Positions 6,128 to 13,914 of a DNA stretch of 21,162 nt are shown piece after piece; positions within the stretch are counted from its first letter, which is position 1; the number at the start of each line of letters is the position of its first letter. Under the pieces are notes generated by a model, which was given only the letters and a program-made list of their open reading frames with translations, was not told the DNA's origin and made no database searches. The position numbers and the translations under genes were made by a program. The stretch is from positions 1 through 21,162 of IMG/VR virus record IMGVR_UViG_3300050014_000658. The stretch is one strand, 5' to 3'. This DNA comes from a virus.

Positions 6128-7828
6128 ATGTCAGATTCCCAGCCCGTCGCACGGCGCGGCGTTGTGCATGTCAATGGGCACGCCTCTCCGGCTGTATTTC
6201 GCTTCATGTCACGTTGCCCTGGGTTCAAAAAATGGCTCGACGATGGGACAGCTTTGTTTGAAGCGTCCCGCGTCCACGTGGCATTGTGGGCCGCGTGCTT
6301 TCCAGATACCACTATTCAAGACGCGGACGGGACCCTCGCCAAGCTAGACATCGCCGCCGCACCTGTGTCCTCCTACACGCGCAAGTCCGTTCCCACAATC
6401 CCACCATTTAAGCACCAGGCGCACGCGCTGGATGTAGCTATGGCACGGGAGACGTATGGCTTCTTCATGGACATGGGGACAGGGAAATCGGCTATAATCA
6501 TAACAACGATCGTCGAGCAATACCTCACGGGCATAATCGACCGCGCAGTCGTATTCACCAAGAAGCGTGGCGTCGTCCAGTTTCTTGAGGAGCAAATCCC
6601 GTTGCATATGCCAAAGGGGTTCACGAGCTATGAAGCGCACCGATTTCCATCGACACAAGCCAAACACGCCTTTCGATCGGGACGAAAGGACCTGCTCATT
6701 GCTGTTGCGGGCTATGGCCCCCTGCAAAGCGCACAGCAAACCGCGGCACTTGTCGCGTTCGCTATGGCGGGGACATGCGCTATCCATCTGGATGAGAGTG
6801 CCGAGCTGAAGGGGTGGGCGAGTCTCCGTGTCAATAATCTATGGAAACTTCGTCCTCATGCCGTTCGGCGGTATCTCTACAGCGGGGAACCCACGCCGCT
6901 CGGCTACATCGACCTGTATTCCCAGTTCATGTTTATGGACCCAAATATCCTAGGTCACGCCTCGCTGACGTCGTTCAAGAACGAGTATTGCGTCTTTGGT
7001 GGATACAAAATCAAGGAAATCGTGGCGTATAAGAACGTCGAGAAGCTGTCAGAGTCCATCGCCCCGCACTGTGAGTTCCTGAAGATCACGGATTGCATGG
7101 ACATGCCGGAACGAAGTTGGAGCACCGCCCGCTATGAGCCGACCGACGAGCAGCGGAAAATTTACAAGCGACTCAAGGACGAGTTCGTCATTGCAGTGGA
7201 GCGCGCGGGCGCCGGTGGCGATGTTGAAATAAAACGCCGCGCCATCAAGGAAGCCGGGACCAAGTTCATCGCGCTACAACAAGTCGCCAACGGGTTTTTC
7301 GCCACGGACCCGAATGACGTTGACGGCACCCGCGAGATTATTGTCCTCAACGACGAGCGAGCGTTGTTTACGGTTGAGGAGCTTGTGCCCCGGGACAGTA
7401 AGACAATTATCTGGGCTCGCTTCCACGCGGATCTAGCTTCGCTGGAGCGCGCGTTGAAGGCGGCGGAAGTCCCTTACGCTGAGATCAGCGGTCGCGTCAG
7501 CAGCGCCCAATGCGAACTCAACAAGATCGCGTTCCAAAAGAATCCTCATGTCAAGGTCCTCATCGGCACCGCTGCAAGCGGGGGGACGTCGCTCAATTTC
7601 CAGTGCTCCTCCCGGATGGTGTATTTCTCCAACTCGTTTTCGTTCGGAGACCGCGCACAGTCGGAGCGGCGCATTTGGCGCGCGGGGCAGATCAATCATT
7701 GCCACTATGTAGACGTGACCGGCTTCCCCATCGATAATTTGATACTCCAAAATCTTCAGAAGAAACAGGACTTGAGCGCGGTCCTGTCTACTGTCACGGA
7801 GCTTGCGCGGCTGGCGACACAGGTTTGA
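6128..7828 (+). CDS. SNF2-type superfamily 2 DNA helicase/translocase
   Basis: The 566-aa protein shows the helicase motifs in order: a Q-like FKHQAHAL (94-101), Walker A MGTGKS (116-121), motif II LDES (221-224) in place of DEAD/DEAH, motif III-like SGEPTP (252-257), motif V GTAASGGTSLNFQ (480-492) and motif VI QSERRIWRAGQ (511-521). The last two are characteristic of SNF2-like ATPases, which move along double-stranded DNA. Residues 1-90 are a private N-terminal domain. Similar phage proteins remodel forks or promote recombination-dependent replication. It starts 6 nt after the RHH stop with only a weak ribosome site, suggesting coupling, and is followed at once by a nuclease gene, which supports a joint role in DNA processing. 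Confidence 0.9.
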   Translation: MSDSQPVARRGVVHVNGHASPAVFRFMSRCPGFKKWLDDGTALFEASRVHVALWAACFPDTTIQDADGTLAKLDIAAAPVSSYTRKSVPTIPPFKHQAHALDVAMARETYGFFMDMGTGKSAIIITTIVEQYLTGIIDRAVVFTKKRGVVQFLEEQIPLHMPKGFTSYEAHRFPSTQAKHAFRSGRKDLLIAVAGYGPLQSAQQTAALVAFAMAGTCAIHLDESAELKGWASLRVNNLWKLRPHAVRRYLYSGEPTPLGYIDLYSQFMFMDPNILGHASLTSFKNEYCVFGGYKIKEIVAYKNVEKLSESIAPHCEFLKITDCMDMPERSWSTARYEPTDEQRKIYKRLKDEFVIAVERAGAGGDVEIKRRAIKEAGTKFIALQQVANGFFATDPNDVDGTREIIVLNDERALFTVEELVPRDSKTIIWARFHADLASLERALKAAEVPYAEISGRVSSAQCELNKIAFQKNPHVKVLIGTAASGGTSLNFQCSSRMVYFSNSFSFGDRAQSERRIWRAGQINHCHYVDVTGFPIDNLILQNLQKKQDLSAVLSTVTELARLATQV

Positions 7829-7837
7829 GGAGGCAAC

Positions 7838-8236
7838 ATGCGAAACGAGCTGCAACGCGCCTACCCCGCGCTAAAGCGCCAATGGGAGCCCCACGGTAAA
7901 GTCTTCAGGCGCGACGGCGTGCGCGGGGAGCCAGATTTTATGCTGACTGCTAACGCCTGGCCCCGCATCCCCGCGTATGTCGAAGTCAAAGCAAAAGCCC
8001 AGATCGGAATCGATACGGGGCTGAGCTATCTCCAGGCAGCCCATTTGGACGAGCTAGCAGGGGTGCATCTCCTGGCGCGCCTGCTCATTTATAACGTCAA
8101 TCACGACTTGTGGCATGTCAGCGACGGGCCGTTCCTTAGTATTCATGGTCGTGTCAAATCAGCAAAAGACTTGCCGTGGCGAACGAGGAAGGAACTGGAC
8201 CCTGACTTTTTCATGTGGAGCGAATTTTTGCAGTGA
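7838..8236 (+). CDS. PD-(D/E)XK nuclease-like protein
   Basis: This 132-aa protein carries GEPDFML (Asp33) followed by AYVEVKAKA (Glu49, Lys51), the metal-binding PD...ExK core used by small phage nucleases such as VRR-NUC-like, Holliday-junction-cleaving or recombination endonucleases. The spacing between Asp and Glu (16 residues) is normal. The C-terminal part is rich in Trp and Phe with no second domain. GAGGAGG lies 4-5 nt before the ATG, the strongest ribosome site nearby. Its place directly after the SNF2-like helicase suggests branched-DNA processing or host DNA breakdown. The specificity cannot be read from the sequence. Confidence 0.75.
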   Translation: MRNELQRAYPALKRQWEPHGKVFRRDGVRGEPDFMLTANAWPRIPAYVEVKAKAQIGIDTGLSYLQAAHLDELAGVHLLARLLIYNVNHDLWHVSDGPFLSIHGRVKSAKDLPWRTRKELDPDFFMWSEFLQ

Positions 8237-8285
8237 ATGAACAAAGGGGATAACGCCCCCATGTAATCGAGAACTGAGGTGTCAC

Positions 8286-9020
8286 ATGCAATACCTAGGT
8301 GGGAAACAGCGAGTTGCCAGTAAACTGGCTGAATTTATGCAACCGTTCATAAAGGATAGTTATGTCGAACCTTTTGTAGGTGGTGGGTCCATGATGGCCG
8401 CAATGTCAGCTCCCATTCGTATTGGTTCCGATATAAATGTAGCGCTTATCAATATGTGGCGCGCTCTTGCGGATGGATGGGAGCCACCCAAAAGTTTATC
8501 CGAGTCCGAATATGCCGAAATCCGTGCTGCAAATAACTATGACGACCCATTAACCGCCTTCGCGGCTATCGGATGCTTATTTAGTGGTAAGTGGTGGGGT
8601 GGTTATGCTCGTAATGCTATTGGTCACAACTATGCTCAAAGCGCCGTGAATTCTTTGCATAAAAAGATGGTCACCTTAGGTGGCGTTGATTGGCGTTCCT
8701 GTGATTATAGGGAACTTGAGTATCCGTGCGAATCAGTAATATATTGTGATCCTCCTTATAAAGGAACTGTTGGCTATGCTGGAGCACCGGGTAAGTTTAA
8801 TCATGACATATTCTGGCAATTTTATCGTGACAAGGCATCAGAAGGTCATACTGTATTTATTTCCGAGTATAATGCGCCTCACGATTTTACTTGTTGCTTG
8901 GAGGTGCGGACTAAAACGTCCTTACGGACGGCGGATGGTAACGTATCGCCCCGTATCGAGCGGCTCTTTACTTTCAAAAGTCAAATGAACACAATGCCCT
9001 CGCCCGCGATCTCCGCTTGA
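8286..9020 (+). CDS. D12-class DNA N6-adenine methyltransferase (Dam-like)
   Basis: The 244-aa protein contains YLGGK (3-7), the AdoMet-binding FVGGGS (30-35), SDIN (48-51), and catalytic DPPY (155-158) in the order of the D12/Dam family (FxGxG first, DPPY later). It methylates the N6 of adenine in a short duplex sequence; the target is not evident. GAGGTG sits about 5 nt before the ATG. Third codon positions are visibly richer in A and T than in the helicase before it and the primase after it, a sign of separate acquisition. No restriction endonuclease is adjacent, so it is probably an orphan protecting phage DNA or affecting expression. Confidence 0.92.
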   Translation: MQYLGGKQRVASKLAEFMQPFIKDSYVEPFVGGGSMMAAMSAPIRIGSDINVALINMWRALADGWEPPKSLSESEYAEIRAANNYDDPLTAFAAIGCLFSGKWWGGYARNAIGHNYAQSAVNSLHKKMVTLGGVDWRSCDYRELEYPCESVIYCDPPYKGTVGYAGAPGKFNHDIFWQFYRDKASEGHTVFISEYNAPHDFTCCLEVRTKTSLRTADGNVSPRIERLFTFKSQMNTMPSPAISA

Positions 9021-9032
9021 GGATTGAGTGAT

Positions 9033-11495
9033 ATGTCGGATTGGGACAAGGAACCCACGCCACCTACGGCGGGTAAAAAAGCGCCGCGGGCCAAGGCGCA
9101 GTCAAATAAGAAAAATGTCAAGCGTGTCATCACACCCCATGTCAATATCGCGGCGGGCGATCCCGCCGGCTTCGACATATATGTGGAGCGCTTGCGTCAT
9201 AACGACGGCTCGGTTGTCACCGGCATAGGCCACCTCCTCAATGAAAATATGATGTCCGTTGACCGCGTGACAATCGTGCCTCGCGCGGACGGAAGCCCCG
9301 CCTACATCGAGGTGCGCCAGCGGCTCAAGGGGGAAGAATCCAGCAGCAAGGCGTATGCTGTCATATTTGACGCGGAGGTAAATAAGTCCGATGACCCAAG
9401 GGAAGATGGCCACAAGCTCCGGAACGAGTTCAGCGCCTTATCCGCATTTGGGCTTTACATCCCCACGAATGCACCTGCTTTGCTGGAGGCTCAAGATGCC
9501 GCGAGCCGGGGCGAGGTGCCGCGCGTTGCGGTTATGTGGTGCGAGGGCGAAAAGACGCGAGAGGCAGTTGAGGCTAGATTGGATTGCGAATATGCGGCTG
9601 AGGGCTTCGAAGGGCTTGGGGTGTATCCGGTTACAAGCGCTACGCTAGGCGGCTTCATCGGCGTCAAATACACCAACTACAGGCTGCGGCCTGGCAACGA
9701 GGTGCCCACAGAATTCACGGTATTTGGCAAGAATGACGTGGCGTTCGAATTGCAGCGGTGCAAGCATTATGTGGTGCTGGATAACGATATCGATGGGTGG
9801 AAGGAGGGAATGGAACTATGCAAGAAGCTTGAAGAAGTTTATGAAGTAAAGCGGGAAGATATATATATTGTTGAGCCCCCGGATAGTGCGCCAACAGGGT
9901 GGGACGACGCGGATACACTGCCTGAAGGTATAACTGAGAACAATCGAATTGATATGTTCCTCGGTTCCTATCAATACAGTGGTTGGTGGGTCCTTAAAGA
10001 TACGCGCAAGGGTCCGGAGATAGACATTGATATAATCTCCAACCGCAGGCGAGCCTTACTATTGTCAGGTATCAAGGAAGCATTTGTAGACACATCAACA
10101 GAACGTTACCACGTCCTTGGACCTAAGAGCTTTGCTAATGGTTACGTCCCAAACGATGTGGAGCTGTTAAACCTAGCAGAAGCCGCCACCAAGAAGATGA
10201 AGCACAATTTCTCCATAAAGCATTTGTCCAACTGGCGCGAGCCCCTGCTTTCCCTTGCGAGCGAGACGCCCCGAGATTTGATTTATGAGGAGACCCTGGC
10301 AATAGTGGAGCGGGGGCGGTTGCGGGTGGACGAACGCAACGCCCCGGAGCTGCTATTCATCAAAGCGTTCAACCTGCCTGAGACACCTTACCTGCGGCAA
10401 GCCGGATGGCATTTGATTCGCGACATTGTTGCGATGCGCGTCCGCCCCGCATTCCGCGCGCCGCCTGTCATTCCACAATTGCTCTATGTGTTGTGCGGCC
10501 CGGAGAACGACGGTAAGTCTACATTTGTGAAGATCCTGGCCGGGGGCTGCGTAACACCGTCGTCCACCAGTGAAAGATATTCGGACAGCATCAACTTCAA
10601 GGATTTGGAGGGCAGCGCCTCGCATGGGGATCACACACTTCACAATAAGATCGCGGGCAAGACAACGGTCGAATTTGCGGATAAGTCCCTTGGGTCTACA
10701 GTTGGAAAAGGTCTCGCGGACATATTGAAGCATTTTACTAACAAAGGCGGCGTCGAATACCGAGAGATGAATAAGGACGACATGAAGCGGTGCAATTTGC
10801 GATGTGTTAGGGTTTTCACGACTAATAACAAAGAGATATTGACGGAAGACATGGGTGAACGCCGTTGGGTTATTATAAATACGGAGGATGGCAATAGGCT
10901 AAAAGCGGCGGACATTCAATTGGCATTGCTTCGGGAACAACGATTGCCCACAAAAGATGAGCAAATGTTATTAAAGGGACACAACCCCGGACTTAACTGG
11001 CTCTGTGAGAACCTCGAACCAATGCTCGCGCAGATGTATGACAGCGGGGCTTGGAAGGCAGAACTAAACCCCACTACTCAAATGCTTCAGATGATGAAGA
11101 AGGAGCAGCGTGAATACCAAAGCGTGGAGAATTGGCAAATCGTATTGGACCACGAATTGAGCTTGAGGGAAGGTGTGGAAAATTTAGGGATCACGCCCGT
11201 CGATATAACGAATTGGGCATTGGACCTACCCGGCAGTAAGGCCCCCACTAGCCAGCAATACGGCGCGTTTATGCACAAGAAGGGATGGGATTCCAAAAAC
11301 CACCGGCTGATGAGCGGCAAACAAAGAAGAGTTTGGTTTCGTGAAACGGAGGGAGTGAAGAATGTTAAAGTGTATCTTGTATGGGCGCCAGGCTCAGGTC
11401 GTTGGCAGACCCAGAGCGAGCCCAATGCGGACGATCGGAAGCTTCTACTGGATAATGCAACACCGACGGCGAACGGAAAAGATGTCCCGTTTTGA
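9033..11495 (+). CDS. TOPRIM primase fused to SF3/VapE-like helicase
   Basis: The protein has 820 aa from the ATG at 9033, with GAGGA 9 nt upstream; an in-frame TTG at 9024 is too close to that site. A TOPRIM-like nuclease/primase core is visible as CEGEK (Glu171) and VVLDNDIDGW (Asp250, 252, 254), followed by GWDDAD. A P-loop GPENDGKST (489-497), then TTVEFADKSL, VRVFTTNNKEIL and GERRWVIIN, matches the superfamily 3/virulence-associated-E type helicase arrangement found in phage and P4-type primases. It should unwind the origin and lay primers. The final residues NGKDVPF resemble an SSB-type tip and echo the tail of the SSB-like protein at 1763-2644. The repeat cluster at 12.15-12.45 kb, just downstream of the next gene, may be its origin. 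Confidence 0.85.
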   Translation: MSDWDKEPTPPTAGKKAPRAKAQSNKKNVKRVITPHVNIAAGDPAGFDIYVERLRHNDGSVVTGIGHLLNENMMSVDRVTIVPRADGSPAYIEVRQRLKGEESSSKAYAVIFDAEVNKSDDPREDGHKLRNEFSALSAFGLYIPTNAPALLEAQDAASRGEVPRVAVMWCEGEKTREAVEARLDCEYAAEGFEGLGVYPVTSATLGGFIGVKYTNYRLRPGNEVPTEFTVFGKNDVAFELQRCKHYVVLDNDIDGWKEGMELCKKLEEVYEVKREDIYIVEPPDSAPTGWDDADTLPEGITENNRIDMFLGSYQYSGWWVLKDTRKGPEIDIDIISNRRRALLLSGIKEAFVDTSTERYHVLGPKSFANGYVPNDVELLNLAEAATKKMKHNFSIKHLSNWREPLLSLASETPRDLIYEETLAIVERGRLRVDERNAPELLFIKAFNLPETPYLRQAGWHLIRDIVAMRVRPAFRAPPVIPQLLYVLCGPENDGKSTFVKILAGGCVTPSSTSERYSDSINFKDLEGSASHGDHTLHNKIAGKTTVEFADKSLGSTVGKGLADILKHFTNKGGVEYREMNKDDMKRCNLRCVRVFTTNNKEILTEDMGERRWVIINTEDGNRLKAADIQLALLREQRLPTKDEQMLLKGHNPGLNWLCENLEPMLAQMYDSGAWKAELNPTTQMLQMMKKEQREYQSVENWQIVLDHELSLREGVENLGITPVDITNWALDLPGSKAPTSQQYGAFMHKKGWDSKNHRLMSGKQRRVWFRETEGVKNVKVYLVWAPGSGRWQTQSEPNADDRKLLLDNATPTANGKDVPF

Positions 11496-11548
11496 CGTAT
11501 GAACGGGGAGAGCACGGTGTCAAAAACAAAATGGTGCAGGAGAACAAT

Positions 11549-11989
11549 ATGTCGGAAGAAAGTGAGACGGCGGCTTTCGCGGCTCGCGCTGCTGCGGCCA
11601 AGGAAAAAATGGCAAGGGATAAGAAGGCCGAGGCAGAAGCCCGCAAGGACGCGGAGGAGGCCGAGAAGAAGGCCGACGATGATAAAATGATGACTGTTAT
11701 ACCAGCACACCCAGGTTACTTCTTTGTAGAAGAGTATGGAACAGCAGGAGACGAGAAAGACCCTTGGGGATATTTTCTTAATCCTATTGTTTCATGGTAT
11801 ATTGATCCCTCGGACCCTGTTTCATTGTCTATGGGAGCGTTTGGCATTGGTGTAGATATGTCAAGTAGCGAGGCTGAGATACATCCCACTATCCTATGCC
11901 CGGATGGGAAGGTCATTGTTCGGTGCGCACAGTCATTTGCTAAACTAGAGGATTTTGTGTTACATAAAAAGGGTCTGGTAGGAAAGTGA
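11549..11989 (+). CDS. Unknown protein with Ala/Lys/Glu coiled-coil head
   Basis: The protein has 146 aa from the ATG at 11549, chosen for GGAG 7 nt upstream; the frame is open from 11492. Residues 8-48 are almost only Ala, Lys, Glu, Asp and Arg, a single charged helix or coiled coil. A globular part with many aromatic and acidic residues follows (HPGYFFVEEYG, WYIDPSDPVS, ILCPDGKVIV). The DNA changes abruptly near 11690 from GC-rich to AT-rich codons at the domain border, as if two pieces had been joined. I do not recognise a family. It is the last gene before the terminator at 12104-12135. Confidence 0.7.
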   Translation: MSEESETAAFAARAAAAKEKMARDKKAEAEARKDAEEAEKKADDDKMMTVIPAHPGYFFVEEYGTAGDEKDPWGYFLNPIVSWYIDPSDPVSLSMGAFGIGVDMSSSEAEIHPTILCPDGKVIVRCAQSFAKLEDFVLHKKGLVGK

Positions 11990-12103
11990 CACGTATGTAA
12001 TACACAATAAAAACAAAGGGTTACAACGTATCACCTGCCAAAGTGGCACATGACACAGTGACGCGATTTGCGGGTGCGCGGGAAGTGTGTTAAGATGTAA
12101 TTG

Positions 12104-12135
12104 AAGCTGGTTCTCCGTTCGGAGCTCCAGCTTTT
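12104..12135 (+). terminator. Rho-independent terminator of the rightward early/middle operon
   Basis: A two-part stem, AAGCTGG...CCAGCTT enclosing CTCCG-TT-CGGAG, ends in a short TTTT. It stands 115 bp after the 146-aa gene and just before the TGTTAC repeats, so it separates transcription from the putative origin. Confidence 0.7.
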
Positions 12136-12150
12136 CACACTTCTAGGGGA

Positions 12151-12449
12151 TGTTACACTGTTACGGCACTTGTTACGGAGTTAGATAGTCACTGTAACAG
12201 TGGTAACTCACTGATCCAAAAATGAAAAATCCAATTTGTTACAGTGTTACGGGGCTCGCGCGCGTGTATACGCGCGAGGCGGCGTGTTTTGTGTGTTTTG
12301 TGAGGAGCAGTTTTGTGTTTCTTGTGCGTAGTTAAAATCGTATTTCCTCTGTAACACTGTAACAAAAATAATAAGTAATTGAAAATAAACGAGAAAAAGT
12401 TGTTACGGAGAAGTTACAGAGGCACGAAATGCTGTAACATGCCGTAACA
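12151..12449. repeat. TGTTAC repeat cluster, candidate replication origin
   Basis: Exact TGTTAC or its complement GTAACA begins at 12151, 12159, 12171, 12194, 12237, 12245, 12351, 12359, 12401, 12434 and 12444. That is 11 copies in 299 bp, where well under one is expected by chance. Three pairs are spaced exactly 8 bp apart (12151/12159, 12237/12245, 12351/12359), giving TGTTACAGTGTTAC-type doublets; CACTGTAACAGTG at 12190-12202 is a near-palindrome. An A-rich tract (about 12361-12399) and a GC hairpin with a long alternating purine-pyrimidine run (12255-12278) lie between clusters. Iterons plus an easily melted tract beside a primase-helicase gene suggest an origin; a dense regulator site is the alternative. 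Confidence 0.75.
12255..12278. other. GC hairpin / alternating purine-pyrimidine tract
   Basis: CTCGCG and CGCGAG arms surround an inner GCGCGT-GTAT-ACGCGC hairpin. Positions 12257-12276 alternate strictly pyrimidine-purine for 20 nt, a pattern prone to cruciform or Z-DNA formation. It sits between TGTTAC pairs in the candidate origin. Confidence 0.55.
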
Positions 12450-12682
12450 AAGCAAAGCCCTGCGCCGCAGGGGGCTCTGTTGCAGCGGGACGCACGCACA
12501 ATCAAGCGCAAACAGGGGCGGCGTTCGCAAAGCAGGGGGACGTGCTAGCATACTAGCTAAACGGATTTCGCCACGTGTAGCACGGCTCCCCGCAGCGGTA
12601 ACGGAGCAGTAGGCATTTTTTGCTTGACAAAAGCAACGCGGGCGCGTTGTCCAGTAACAGAGGTGCTTTACGAGGATGTCGT
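12450..12682. other. Non-coding leader before the NusG-like gene
   Basis: No gene is seen. The stretch holds two small hairpins (CCCTGC-GCC-GCAGGG at 12458-12472; GCTAG-CATA-CTAGC at 12544-12557), a perfect TTGACA at 12624-12629 without a convincing -10 at the usual distance, and the inverted repeat described separately at 12634-12649. Confidence 0.5.
12634..12649. promoter_or_regulatory. Palindrome downstream of a TTGACA hexamer
   Basis: CAACGCG and CGCGTTG are separated by GG, starting 4 nt after TTGACA and 34 bp before the NusG-like start. Its position where a promoter spacer would lie suggests an operator on the late promoter, but no clear -10 is present, so the call is tentative. Confidence 0.35.
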
Positions 12683-13183
12683 ATGAGCTGGGCCATCGCT
12701 TTCACATATGCCAATCAGGAATACTCCTTCGAGAGATGGATGGCGCGGCGCGGCGTGCGCGTTTATATACCGCGCAGCCGAGCAATGGTGCGGCCACGCC
12801 GGATGCGGAGGATGGTTGAGACAACGCGACCCGCGTTTGGGAACTATGCGTTCGTAGGGATACGTGGAGATTCGGTGGAGATTGCGAGGGAGTCTCCTAA
12901 TCTGAATCACATGATACGGCGGGAAGGCGTTTTAATTGTTGTTTCGGATAGGGAGATTGAGGACATACAGCGGCGAGAGAAGGCTGGTGAATTTGATTTA
13001 TTGCCGGAGGATATGTCTTTGAAGTTCTGCAAAGGAGTTGAGGTGCATATTGTTGCTGGGCCGTTTGAGGGGCGGACCGGGATCGTAACGCGGGCAGCGA
13101 CGCCCAAGGGGCATCTTGTGCAAATCGACGTCGGGGGGCATCTTGTAGCTTTGCCTCTTGTGCTTTTGCAAAAATGCGCGTAA
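12683..13183 (+). CDS. NusG/RfaH-like transcription elongation factor (phage antiterminator)
   Basis: The protein has 166 aa from the ATG at 12683, with GAGG 7 nt upstream. The N-terminal domain follows the NGN pattern: WAIAFTYANQEYSFERWMARRGVRVYIP (3-30), then RPAFGNYAFVGI (49-60), where NusG has the two strands that contact RNA polymerase. A KOW motif follows at 117-135 (KGVEVHIVAGPFEGRTGIV) and ends with a strand LVALPLVLLQK. Length and domain order match NusG and RfaH. Such proteins bind the polymerase clamp and suppress pausing or termination. It is the first gene of the late region, before two terminator-like hairpins after the terminase small subunit, so antitermination or late-gene activation is a natural inference. 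Confidence 0.88.
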   Translation: MSWAIAFTYANQEYSFERWMARRGVRVYIPRSRAMVRPRRMRRMVETTRPAFGNYAFVGIRGDSVEIARESPNLNHMIRREGVLIVVSDREIEDIQRREKAGEFDLLPEDMSLKFCKGVEVHIVAGPFEGRTGIVTRAATPKGHLVQIDVGGHLVALPLVLLQKCA

Positions 13184-13314
13184 CATAGAAAAACGCAAAT
13201 TTGAAGTGACTCGGTCATAGTGTGCGCGTCTTGTTCGGATTGCGCCCCCGAGTCTATCAAGCGGTCTTCGCTAGGAGCCGCAGTGCGAAGCTATTCCGGA
13301 GAGCGGAGAGTGTT
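13184..13314 (+). other. Structured leader between nusG-like and terminase small subunit genes
   Basis: Two stem-loops are visible: GACTCGG/CCGAGTC (13208-13214 with 13248-13254) and CTTCGC/GCGAAG (13266-13271 with 13285-13290). If translation began at the GTG at 13222 this stretch would be partly coding, but that start lacks a ribosome site. A position next to the terminase small subunit gene is typical for a packaging signal. Confidence 0.4.
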
Positions 13315-13812
13315 GTGGAATTCGACCCAATTACCGTAAAGATGGTGGAGGACACAATTGGTCTTATGGGTCAACGTCGCCGGTTATCTGCTCCGGGTGT
13401 AATAGAAGAGATATGTAACCGCTTGTCTGCGGGCGAGAATATGCTCAGCATTACGAATGACCCAACTATGCCTTCGACCTTTAGTATTTACACGCGCATG
13501 GCGCGCGACGAGTCACTTCAATTACAAATATCGCGCGCCAGGGCCGCTGGTGCTGAAGCCTTAGCAGAGCAGACCCTGGCTCTTATTGACTCCGCAACGC
13601 CCGACAATTGGCAAGTCAGAAAGCTTCAAGTCTGGGGTCGCCAATGGTATATGGGCAAAGTTGCGCCAAAGAAATACGGCCCTCCCAAGGAATCGGACAC
13701 GGAACCAAACACCCTCCGCGTCGTCATCGAAGGTGGGTTGCCGCAAGACGAGCCTCCGACATTGGAGCTCCAAGCTGTCACGGCGCCCTCTGACGTGTCC
13801 GCGTCAGACTGA
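13315..13812 (+). CDS. terS: Terminase small subunit
   Basis: The product has 165 aa from the GTG at 13315 (GGAG 6 nt upstream). The frame is open back to a GTG at 13222, so an N-terminal extension of 31 aa cannot be excluded. The protein has a small helical DNA-binding start (VIEEICNRLSAGENMLSITNDPTMPSTFSIYTRM), then an oligomerisation part with AGAEALAEQTLALID and QVRKLQVWGRQWYMGKVAPKKYG. This is the pattern of Sf6-type small terminase subunits, in which the WxxxKxAPKKYG segment is common. It recognises the packaging site and hands DNA to the large subunit. A strong terminator follows at 13878, and the large subunit gene lies 820 bp further on. Confidence 0.85.
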   Translation: MEFDPITVKMVEDTIGLMGQRRRLSAPGVIEEICNRLSAGENMLSITNDPTMPSTFSIYTRMARDESLQLQISRARAAGAEALAEQTLALIDSATPDNWQVRKLQVWGRQWYMGKVAPKKYGPPKESDTEPNTLRVVIEGGLPQDEPPTLELQAVTAPSDVSASD

Positions 13813-13877
13813 CGCCCAATAAAAATCGCGCATCACGGGGCTTTACATTTATAAAATTTGCGCGCATAAAGGGCGTG

Positions 13878-13902
13878 CTGCTTCTTGGTGGAGCGGTTTT
13901 TT
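13878..13902 (+). terminator. Rho-independent terminator after terS
   Basis: CTGCTTC pairs with GGAGCGG (two G-U pairs) around a TTGGT loop and runs straight into TTTTTT. It follows the terS stop by 65 bp. Confidence 0.65.
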
Positions 13903-13914
13903 CTCCCTTAACCT

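Noticed and set aside
8244-8266. GGGG-ATAAC-GCCCC hairpin before the methylase gene as a terminator
   Set aside because: The stem is only about four pairs and no T-run follows.
11087-11710. Minus-strand open frame of 207 codons
   Set aside because: It is the antisense shadow of the primase-helicase and the 146-aa gene, with no ribosome site and no motif.
12624-12652. Complete sigma-70 promoter using TTGACA
   Set aside because: The -35 is perfect but the sequence 17 nt downstream (TTGTCC) is not a -10 box; only the palindrome is reported.
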